Assembly: GCF_037975245.1 (NCBI RefSeq) | Contig: NC_092564.1 | Span: 11,742,484 to 11,806,483, forward strand | Direction: 5' to 3' | DNA: 64,000 nt | Origin: Apostichopus japonicus | Taxonomy: Eukaryota > Echinodermata > Holothuroidea > Aspidochirotida > Stichopodidae | Part shown: one piece after another, positions 55,001 to 64,000 of the stretch | How positions within the stretch are numbered: position 1 is the first letter of the stretch | Layout of the letters: each line of letters opens with the position of its first letter | Position numbers and translations under genes: made by a program | The notes under the pieces: generated by a model | What the model was told of the DNA's origin: nothing | What the model saw: only the letters and a program-made list of their open reading frames with translations | Database searches by the model: none

Positions 55001-55359
55001 GTGTGTGGATTCACCTTAAGGAGTACAAAACTCTATGGTTTTCTATGAAGGTCAAAGTTAATTTGAGGTTAACAGAGGTCACAGTCTACAAACTCTGTAA
55101 ACAAGATACCAACAGTAAAAAACTTAATAGAACTTCATACTTGCTTTGTAGATCCACATGTGTACAGTTATAGATATATCTTTTTGTCAATTGAAAACCA
55201 TGCAGTGTACAATTAAGTGTAACTGTTCACACAGAAAGTGCTTGGCAAGGCCAAATCACTATAGGCGCCTGTACTAGGCTTTCTGGTTCATCTAGTCCCC
55301 CTTCAATTCCTTCCAATTCTGAAACAGTATATATTTGCATGAATTTTGACTCTTTTCAG
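52050..55359. other. Intergenic and upstream region of the ASB-like gene
   Basis: No coding exon was recognised. The ASB exon begins with an acceptor at 55358-55359, so a non-coding first exon must lie somewhere in this region, but I could not place it. Part of the GGTCA-rich dispersed repeat occurs at 54740-55130. Confidence 0.45.
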
Positions 55360-55367
55360 GGTCCAAG

Positions 55368-57221
55368 ATGCAGTTTGGTACGGAGGACGACTATCCGTTA
55401 TACGATTCGGCAATACATCAAGCAGCTTCCAATGGTGACATCACCATAATTCGTAACCTCCTCGATGGACCAGGTCGCACCCAGAGGGTCAATCTCAAGA
55501 ACTATTTGGGTTGCACCCCTCTGAGATTGGCTGCCAGTAAGGGTCACTGGGAGTGCGTTCAACTGTTACTCCAATCTGGTGCTAGTATTGAGGAGGGTGA
55601 CAGGAAAGGTCAAACTGCCCTTTTCATGGCCATAGCTGGAAATCATATTGAATGCGTTAAGCTGTTACTGGCAGCTGGGGCTGATCCCAATGGACGAAGG
55701 GAAAATATGTGCACTCCTCTTTACCTAGCTGCTTGTGCTGGGTTTGTCGAATGCATTGATCTCTTACTAGATGCTCACGCAGATGTCAACAGAAAGCACA
55801 CGGATGTCGACTGGCTGACATTCCTGACCGATCCGTTGTGTGTCAGCATCGAAAAGAATCACCTTGAATGCTTTCGGCTTCTTCTCATGGCAGGGGCTGA
55901 CATGTCCTGTGGACAGGGTGTCTCTGGATTACGCCACCTAACACTTCAAGCCTTGCAAAAGAATGATCCGCGATATTTACAGATGCTACTGGAATTTGGT
56001 TTGTCTCTGCAAATCACAGACTTAAATCACCAGCAATTTACATTACAGAAAGAGAAATTTACTCCTGGAATGTACACATTTTTGCAGATTGCTCTCAGTA
56101 AGTATCATCATTAACATAATTTCATGAACTAGGAATATTTACTGAAAGTAATTTCATTGTGTACTTTAACTTAAATAGGCTCATAACTAATTTTGGTATG
56201 TTATAGACCATTAAAATACACTGCAGCTTTTAGTCCAGGGTTGTATTTTTCATATTTACCTCTTAATTTTTGAGAAATGGGCCCTGCATAATGTGTTAGC
56301 TAGATTCATCAAAAGTGGCTAATTAATCTTCAAACAGTTTCCTCAATAGAAAACCATAAGTCTTCTACACTCATTTAAAATAGTGGTGTTAACTACCATG
56401 TACTGTCCCCTCCCCCCCTTTTCTATCCAACACAAAACATTAAAAGTAGTCCTTAGCATTACCTTGCATGTATACCTCATTATGGATGAAATTTACAGCT
56501 TAAATGTGCTCCAGAATGCACAATTTCACGTCTGATATTTATTCCTCGCCGGAGGCAAAAGAAATCTATGCAATGGTGATGGCATGTGTGTGCATCTGTG
56601 AGTGTGTATGAATGTGAGACTTGCTTGTAAACAAGGTAATTCAAAAAGTGAATGGTGGATAAACTTCATACTTGGTATGTTGACTGGGAAGCGACTGCAG
56701 TGGCATAAACAGACATTTGGGGACTAAGGGGTACAGCAAAATGAGAGTCACATGGGTGGGAGGAGGGGGATGGGCACAGAATGCGGGTAATAATAGATTG
56801 CGCCAGTATGAATGCAATTTCAGTGTTTCCAAAACACGAATTAGCTTCACAAAGCCTTCACAGAATTTTGGAGGTAGACATATAGGCCAATTATAGTCAG
56901 TAGAAGTCAAAGAGTATTGTATCATCCTGCGTATTTCTTCTTTTCAAATTTCATTTTCACCGAGAACTATGGAAATATTGGCTTGATGATTTCCCCAAAA
57001 TTAAAGTAGTAATAATGAACTTTAAGTTCATGAGAAATTCACATTGCCTTTGTAAGATTGTAAATCCTTTCATTTTGTCTCATATTACAGGCAATGCAAG
57101 ACCATTGCAGGACCTGTGCCGATTCACAGTTCGAAGAGCCATAGGACTCAGAAATATGTCATGCTTAGTCAAAAAACTTCCTCTCCCAGGGAAGTTACAG
57201 GACTTCATCGTGTTTCGATAA
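55368..57221 (+). CDS. ASB1/ASB12-like ankyrin repeat and SOCS-box protein (286 aa)
   Basis: Coding exons are 55368-56097 and 57091-57221, joined in phase 1 (donor GTAAGT, acceptor TTACAG). An acceptor at 55358-55359 shows that the exon starts 8 nt before the ATG, so there is an upstream 5' UTR exon. Ankyrin repeats run from about residue 10 to 190, with units such as TPLRLAASKGHWECVQLLLQ, QTALFMAIAGNHIECVKLLL and NHLECFRLLLMAGAD. Exon 2 is a SOCS box, PLQDLCRFTVRRAIG, and the protein ends LPLPGKLQDFIVF, close to the ASB1 ending. ASB proteins are substrate receptors of Cullin-5 ubiquitin ligases; the SOCS box binds Elongin B/C and the ankyrins bind substrate. Similarity in the middle (GADPNG, ECFRLLL) fits the ASB1/ASB12 branch; I do not decide between them. 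It is somewhat shorter than ASB1 (335 aa), mainly at the N-terminus. Confidence 0.9.
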
Positions 57222-57239
57222 CCTCAGATTAGTAGATGT

Positions 57240-57509
57240 CCAATCAGTTATGAAATTTCAATGCAGTGCAAAATTGTCATACTACATGCTGTTTTAACTT
57301 TTTATAAATTGATATTTTTGTCATGTAAAAAAACCTTGACACCCTATTTATTGTACAGTCGTAATACTGTTATGTTTCCAATCAGTTATGAAATTTCAAG
57401 CAGTGAAAAATTGTCATACGTGCTGTTTTAACTTTTGATAAATTGATATATTTGGTCATGTAAAACCTTGACACCCTATTTATTGTACAGTTGTAAAACT
57501 GTTATGTTT
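57240..57509 (+). repeat. Tandem duplication in the ASB-like 3' UTR
   Basis: Two consecutive copies of about 135 bp (57240-57377 and 57378-57509) both start CCAATCAGTTATGAAATTTC and both contain CCTTGACACCCTATTTATTG. They differ by small indels. The pair begins 18 bp after the stop codon. Confidence 0.93.
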
Positions 57510-57625
57510 TAGATAATAATTCTCTCATATCCTCTCACCTTGATTTTGTAATGACTGTTGTTTGATGAACAACACATTATTCTGCCTCACAGGATCACTA
57601 AATGAAAGAAACTGAAACAACTTAA

Positions 57626-57989
57626 GGGCATTGAAGACTCGCCCCAAACCGTGTGCGGCCATCTGAAAAAGTTAACTTTCCGTTGCTTGCAAGTGAGGTT
57701 TTGTTCGTGTCGCTACAAAATACAGACAGTAATGAAACGTGATACCTTGTTATCTTTATTCTTTAGCTGGACCTGAGATGTCCATCGCTGTTTCGTTTGT
57801 ACACTGTGCTGTGGGTATTGACCGCAGCTGTATGGACTGACTGTACACTAGTGTCTAATTACCAACCGTAGCAAGCTGTGTGTATTTTCTGGGATCGATG
57901 GTGGTGTCTAACACTTCTGTTACACCTCATTCGAAACTAGGTCAGATTACCGGCATAAGACGTTTGTTTTGCGCGAGTCTTCACACCCT
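57626..57989 (-). mobile_element. TTAA-flanked MITE, copy 3
   Basis: The element is flanked by TTAA on both sides (57622-57625 and 57990-57993). Plus-strand ends are GGGCATTGAAGACTCGCC and GCGAGTCTTCACACCCT. It is inverted relative to copies 1 and 2. This is the cleanest copy, and it defines the terminal repeat and the TTAA target site. Confidence 0.85.
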
Positions 57990-58689
57990 TTAATCTGCTA
58001 CTTCAATTTGTCCAGGAGTGGCTTAACTTTAGCCACATTGAATGTGGCTCTCCAGTGTTTCTACATGGGGGCGCTGTCATGTAGGTAACATGATCGGGTG
58101 AACGAACATGCCAGATGAACTTGCATACAAACGTGCTGGGTGGTTGACTAGTATAAATTCTAATCATGAAAAACTTGCTTAAAGAAAGCACACAATTGAG
58201 GTGCTTAAAACAATTAGTTTGACTTGAAATTTTAATTGAAAAAATGTTTCAAAGATCTCTTCCATATTTACAAAGGAACTAGCATATATCACCAGCTTGT
58301 GATCAACTTGCTGTAAAGTTATGATAAGCCGTCAGACAATGCAGGTTGTTAAATTCAAGGAACTAGATGTGACAGGGCCCTTAGTTCTGTTAATTTCGGG
58401 TGTGATCTGAGAACTGCTGTAGGTAGAAATTTGAGACCATTGCAAGTAAAGGTAAGGTCTATACAAGATGTCTGTGGAGTTCAAAGTTATATGTAGGTGA
58501 TCAAATTTAACTTGCTAGTAGGAACATCCAAATGGTTTCTGAGAAGTTTGATAGTTTCAATACATTGAAAATTAAGGCATGTCCGCAGAAGAAAAGGCAT
58601 TAATATCCTCGGAACATGGAGATGAAGGAATATATTTTTTGCAGTGTCTGTTTTTGAATTTATGAACAATTTAACTCTTTAGGATCAAT

Positions 58690-59960
58690 TTGGATCAAAC
58701 TATAAAAATGTTTGGTATGCATGTGACACTTGCTTGTAAACACTGTAGCTCAAAAGTTCATAGTGGATTAATTACTTTATACTTGGTATGTGGATCTGTC
58801 TTAATGAGTACAAGAATGCTACTAGTTTTTGGGAAGTTCAGTGGTCATTTGGGGTCAACAGAGATCAAAGTCCGAAATTAAACTTTGTAAATATGATAAC
58901 TTAAAAAGTACATCTTCGTTGAACTTCGTACATGGTATGCAGATCAAGCTTGGCAAGTACAAGGTCTCTATAGAAATTGGTGGAGGTTAAAGGTCACTTG
59001 CAGTCAACATTTAAAGGAATTTTTTAGTGAAAAATGGGATCCAGTCTTTCTATCTCCCTAAACCTTGCCCTTTGATGAATTATAGTTTCTGTGATAGAGT
59101 GCTGGAAATGTTGGCCCATCCTGCCAGAAAATGACACTGACTTACGTCGAGACGTGACGTCAGTGCGGCACATTGGTCAGAATCGATCAGAATTGATCGG
59201 ATCTCACTCTAAGCTTGGCCTTGAGTCAATACACAGGAATGTGTAGGCTACAGACTCTATGTGATTCCAAAAAATTTCTCAAATAACAAATATCAGAACA
59301 GCATTTTATGAAGAAAACCTAGTTACGGAATTCTGGATCGTTTTAACTCTCCAAAAAGATCGCTAACTTGCAACTTCACTGGGAAATGTTCATCTAAATC
59401 GCTATTTAATTTCAGAATTGTTAACTCTCCTCGATACAGTGTAGCTTGCTAATGATAGGGTCCCTGCAGCCCCCAATACGAAGTGCCATGATGACTTTAC
59501 TATTGCTCATCATTCTCCACTGTTCAAAATATATTAGAATAAGTTTGGCGCAAGGCTCAAAAATTCACTTCTCCTATATCATAGGATGAAAAATCCTGGA
59601 ACCACTAGTACTGTGGCCATGAAAAAATTATGGAGTTTTCTTCATATACCCATGACTGCCAGTAAAGAATTCCTTTAAGTGAAAGTCTGAAACTCTTGTA
59701 AAAACAATAAATCAAGAAGTACATCTTTCTTGAACTTCATACTTAGTATGTAGATCCAGCTTGGTGAGTCCAAGAACCCTATTGAAATTGGTAGAGGTCA
59801 AAGGTCACATGACATAAACAGGTGTCAGAGTCTGAAAACCTTTTGAACATGATAACTCCAAAATCAAAGCTGCAGTTAATCTGTGAATTCTCCAATGCTA
59901 TGATTTGCTTTTGGAGAACATAGTTTGGTCATATTCAGGTCAGTTTAGTTTCATGAAGGG
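58690..59960 (+). repeat. GGTCA-rich ~145-bp tandem repeat, interrupted
   Basis: Two to three units carry GAACTTCATACTTGGTATGT, GATCCAGCTTGGTGAGT and GGTCAAAGGTCAC, running from about 58,710 to 59,010 and again from 59,679 to 59,860. The gap is the TTAA element at 59015-59674. Related diverged pieces lie at 54740-55130 and 56540-56690. The repeat contains a perfect AGGTCA-A-AGGTCA motif at 59795-59807. Confidence 0.75.
59015..59674. mobile_element. TTAA-flanked MITE, second family
   Basis: This 660-bp non-coding element lies between TTAA at 59011-59014 and 59675-59678. The left end is AGGAATTTTTTAGTG, and the right end in reverse complement is AGGAATTCTTTACTG. It interrupts the GGTCA-rich repeat. 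The TTAA target and short inverted ends fit a piggyBac-type MITE unrelated to the 1526-1891 family. Confidence 0.7.
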
Positions 59961-62404
59961 GCCATGCATATATTGGTCTTGAACAAAATATAAAGTCATC
60001 CAGGAAATGAAATTTGCTTCAAAGAGTTGATTGTCTTGCTTTAAGCACACTCAACAGCTCTGTTCAGTTTTTACCCTCTGAGCTTCAAGGAGTCACCAGG
60101 TTATTTCAGAAGGGGGGGGGGGGGGGGATTAGCTCAAGGAGTCAACTGGTCATCTCAGCTGGTCTCAAAATTGTCCATTTTCTCTGTGATCTATACTAGA
60201 TGACATTTGCTTTGAAGCAGGTTTGGAAATACTTCACAGTGTAGTAAACAATGTCATGTAACTATCATTCATTAATAGCAATTATTATAGGGATGATTGG
60301 TAGCAGAACTAATTTATTAGCTCAAAAAGGGTATAAAAAAAGTCCTACTAGTCCTTTTATTCATACATATATGGGTTTATGTTTTACATAGGAAGATTTT
60401 TTATGGATATTGAAACATTATATGGAATATATAAAAAATTGTAGACTGCACAATGGTAACCAGTGAATGAAATGGTTGATGCCCACAAGGAAGTGCTACA
60501 AACAAGAGTTGGAAATATCTGATCTTTTCTGGTTCTCACTTAATTCTTGGACAAAATTTACTCACTTACAGTTCCAACTGGCTTTCTAGTTTAACATACC
60601 AATAAACATTTGGGGGCAATACATTAAATTGCTAGCCAGGAGATGTAGTTATGTGGTGGCTGCTAGTTTAATATCTTTGTATACACTAGCTGTATTATAT
60701 TACCTAGTTATTCCACATGATTTCATGAATTGTTGATTCTCAGGCTCAATATATATGTCACTGTTATGTTGTGTTTTTTAATTCTTAAAACTGATTTTTG
60801 TTAACATGAGTGTAACATAAAGCACTTATGATAATCTGTGAAAATTAATACAGGCTCGTCAGCATATATATGTTTGAATCTCAAAATGCATGGAAAGAGA
60901 TATCAATCAGTATGCAAGGCCATGCAGCAGATATTTGTACACAACAGATATTTATGAAATTTTTGCTTCTCTGGGAGTAGCTATAGGCTATTGAAGTGCT
61001 GAAAACTTCCAAGAACAAAATCATTGCAGAGGGTACCAAACACAAGAGTGAGTAAAATGATTATCATATTTATCATATGAACCAGGCTTTCTGTAAATAA
61101 ATTTACAGCTTGATTGACAAAGAAACAACCAGCAAGGATTATCATCTATTACTGGTTGCATGATTTGCTAATGTTTTAAGGTATATCCAGTTGGAAAGAT
61201 GTTGATGTGAATTGATATTTGCCAAAATCTTTTCAAACTTGCATAGTACGTGCTTCCTCTGCTACGTTGCTTTCTCCTTACATAAATCTGCCGCTTTTCC
61301 TGTTGTTAAGTGAACGTTCTGATTGATAAGGGGTTGCAATTTGTTTCTGTATGTGTTACGAACGCACAGCCCGTTTATAGATTCTATGGGATTCAATCGG
61401 AAACTAAAACCCACCCACATCCTGTATAGGCGCAGTATTGTTACCGCGTGACTATAGCGAGGACAACAATATTGTGAAGATGGGGAGTTCCCATCGTCAT
61501 AGAGTCTTCTTTTAGAAAAGTCCGTAAGTAGGCTAACATTATATGCGTTGTGATTGGTTCCCTCTTTCACATGCATCAAATCTCTGTTGCGATTGGTTTA
61601 TACTGTGTAATGATATGCAGGATCTTACGATTGATGGTGCAATATATTTGAGGCACTCAACCAACGACGGCAGAACAGACGATCTGAACATAGCTTTCGC
61701 CAAAAAGCAGGCGAGAGCAAGCGAATTTTCCAGCGGTATCCAACATCGTTACAGCTAAAAGAGCCTTGAAGGTGAATATATGATTTTCCTAAGTTATTGC
61801 ACCATGATATTCTAATAAAAACTGTGTAGATAAATAATGTAGCAGTAACTCGGTTGTTACTCAGTTTACCGTTACACCCTAACGTAGGGCTAACCAAGAA
61901 ACAGCCCTAACGTTAGTGCTTATAATATTTCACTGATTTGGAAGCCTACGGTACTAAAGTAAGGGTAACGTTAGATGGTGTTCAGGCTAACGTAATATTT
62001 GCCATGAACAAGTGATATACAGGTTTGCACTGGCATACTCAAAGTCATTCGTCCCACCCAATGTTCACATTCAGCCAAGCCTATGAAGAGGAGAAAATAG
62101 TAATTTACATTTATTTATATATTTAACAACATTCACTCATAATGACTCCTATGCAAACTCAGGGTTTATTAGTTCATGTGCAACCAGCCAGTGGCATGCG
62201 TGACTCTCAAGTGGCATATTTTGCATATTTCCTGGTACTAGTAAGATTTGTGTCATCAGATTCGCACACATTGGCTCTAGTTTCTCAGCATGGTTAGGGG
62301 AGGGGGATCTACATTCTAGGATATGATTTTCTTCATTCTGATGGATTAGGAACAAGTTTGCTAGTTCTTTACTTTGAATTTATTAAATTGATTTAAATTT
62401 TCAG
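59961..62404. other. Spacer upstream of the right-edge gene
   Basis: No coding exon was recognised. A poly-G run lies at 60109-60127. The sequence at about 61,300-61,770 is less AT-rich and has more CpG than its surroundings, and could hold the promoter and a non-coding first exon ending near 61,770 (GCCTTGAAG before GTGAAT). That exon is a guess. Confidence 0.4.
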
Positions 62405-62416
62405 CTCAGGATATCT

Positions 62417-64000
62417 ATGGTTTTGGAGTTACCTAATATAACCCCCTACAAAAAAGTCACAACCTATGTGACTCGGGGTACACAACTTCCTCGTTACCCA
62501 TTCTGGCCTTTTAGATCTCTGATCATTCCACGCTATTCGAGTGAGAGTTTGAAGTTTACAGCACAAAGTTTACATTCCTCCCTAAGTGTAATCAGAATTC
62601 AAGATATTAATCCAGTTGGTACAAAACATCATCGACATGTTCTTCACAAGATTAAGGTTGTTCAGGAGGAAGACCACAGTCCCACTATCGTGACTAGCAC
62701 CTACTGCATGGAGGCAAAAACCAACTTGTAAATTAACACATTTCTTAATTTCACAAAAACAGCTGTCAGTAGCAGCCCTCAGATAATCTTTCCAGAGGAT
62801 TTTTGTTATTTTTGTCAACTTTTAAACATTTGTCAATGATTGTTGTTTCTAGACAGAAAGGTTTACTAATGTTTTAACATTGTATACATGTTTTGTGATC
62901 TCATCCCGCTATCAGTAAACAAAGAATCTTGTCAAAGGAAATTTGCCAGGTGGAGTTGGAGATCCATCAGAACTTGGGACAAAATTGTTACTTTGCCATC
63001 AGAGTAAAACATGAAAATATTTATTGGCTATTTTACATTGTATGTGGCTTCTATGCTAAATCATCCTTTTTTCTCTCTTTTCAAGAGATTGTCAGATTTT
63101 ATTTCAGCATCTTCCAAACCTAAATGTATATTTTTCATCACTTGCAGGGTCCAGGATAGACCCCAGGCCTTCTACGACAATTTCATCGTTCAAAATTAAT
63201 CTGGCTAATTTGGAAAGCTCATTTTCACAATTGAAATGGCAGCCACAGGTTTACGAGGATTACGCGAAGCAGAGGCCACCCCTTTACGAAAGTATTTGCA
63301 ACCTCCCTCTCGACCCGCATCACAAAAGTATTGTTCCCCGCCTGGAGGATACGGATGTAACCACAATCGACAAGAACAGCGATATATTTAGTTCCTGTGA
63401 GTACCAATTTGCTTAAAATTATTAGAAAATCAAAAGAAAATGGCAAAAAGAGAAAGCCATTTTGAAAAAATTGATACATAATGGAAACAAACAATTGAAT
63501 GACTTGAAAGCTCTAGATTTGTACTTTTGGATTGATTCAATTGTTGAACGTAAAGCACGAAAGGTTAAAGCTGCAAATATGTGTCAGTTTTTAATCACTT
63601 GTTATCGTTTATTAATATTAAGAGTATAAAAGATTTATGATGCCCACGTATCCACCCAGAAAAGGGTGCCGGAGGCGTAGTTTTTTATCATTTGTTGTAA
63701 GAATGTGCAGTTTTGTGAGGTTATTGTTGTTGTTTTCTTATATTCTTGAGTTTCCAGTAAAGTCACATAATTTTACCATCTACCTGCCCAAAATCTTTTA
63801 GTACTCACTTTATTGACCCATTTTTAGAAGCAATATTTGGAAGGAATATGAGGTTGATAAATAGTGTGTATATATATTTTTTTAACAGCATGAAATTGGA
63901 ATTAAACATACTTTAATTTAAAAGATAACAAAATATGATCAAATATTTGATCTCCCCTTTTTACTTGCGTTCTAGTTCTGAGTGAGACAACCAACAGTAA
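62417..64000 (+). CDS. Unrecognised gene, 5' part, running off the window
   Basis: The proposed coding exons are 62417-62540, 63148-63396 and 63976 to the window end. The phases agree (all phase 1) and each junction has GT/AG: donor GTGAGA at 62541, acceptor TTGCAG before 63148, donor GTGAGT at 63397, acceptor TTCTAG before 63976. The ATG lies a few bases after an acceptor, so a non-coding first exon is likely. The readable part is about 130 residues. It includes PRYPFWPFRSLIIPRYS, KINLANLESSFSQLKWQPQV and YEDYAKQRPPLYES. It is rich in Pro, Tyr, Arg and Ser, with no membrane segment or signal peptide. I do not recognise the family. The Pro/Tyr/Trp style recalls small ciliary or sperm microtubule proteins, but that is only an impression. 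If no splice is used at 62540, exon 1 would instead read on to a stop at 62731 (104 aa). Confidence 0.55.

Overview
The window is animal nuclear DNA: short exons with GT/AG splice sites, long AT-rich introns, microsatellites and many transposon remnants. The gene families and the repeat style (TIR elements with long G/C runs, a BEL/Pao retrotransposon, an SRCR receptor, recurring 'taggcctag' words) suggest a marine invertebrate deuterostome, most likely an echinoderm such as a sea cucumber. That assignment is inference. No prokaryotic-style operon, CRISPR array or rRNA gene was seen.

Six host genes could be modelled by joining exons whose splice phases agree. From left to right: MDH1B (minus, 9241-2460, 4 exons, 544 aa); LYRM7 (plus, 9630-15480, 5 exons, 101 aa), head to head with MDH1B across 388 bp; a new SRCR-SRCR-EGF-transmembrane receptor (minus, 27368-21021, 6 exons, 364 aa); a p24-gamma cargo receptor of the TMED3/TMED7 type (minus, 49105-45631, 3 exons, 214 aa); an ASB1/ASB12-like ankyrin and SOCS-box protein (plus, 55368-57221, 2 coding exons, 286 aa); and an unrecognised gene entering the right edge (plus, from 62417, incomplete).

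Mobile DNA dominates between and inside the genes. A young BEL/Pao element (30708-37408) sits in an older 1.2-kb dispersed repeat, which also carries a small TIR element; a second copy of that repeat lies in an MDH1B intron. Five or six small hAT-like elements with G/C runs have CARKGGCG-type ends. Five keep perfect 8-bp target duplications, and several share a core sequence. Three copies of a TTAA-flanked 365-bp element, another TTAA element, a MULE-like element with 53-bp inverted repeats, a second hAT-type MITE, two copies of a tRNA-derived SINE and a LINE reverse-transcriptase fragment complete the set.

The genes serve separate housekeeping or immune-type roles (mitochondrial complex III assembly, ER-Golgi trafficking, ubiquitin ligase adaptor, cell-surface recognition) and do not form one pathway. 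I did not find a clearly new multi-gene system. The most interesting items are the TIR-element superfamily with its conserved core, the SRCR receptor with its tyrosine-motif tail, the MDH1B/LYRM7 head-to-head pair, and the unidentified right-edge gene.
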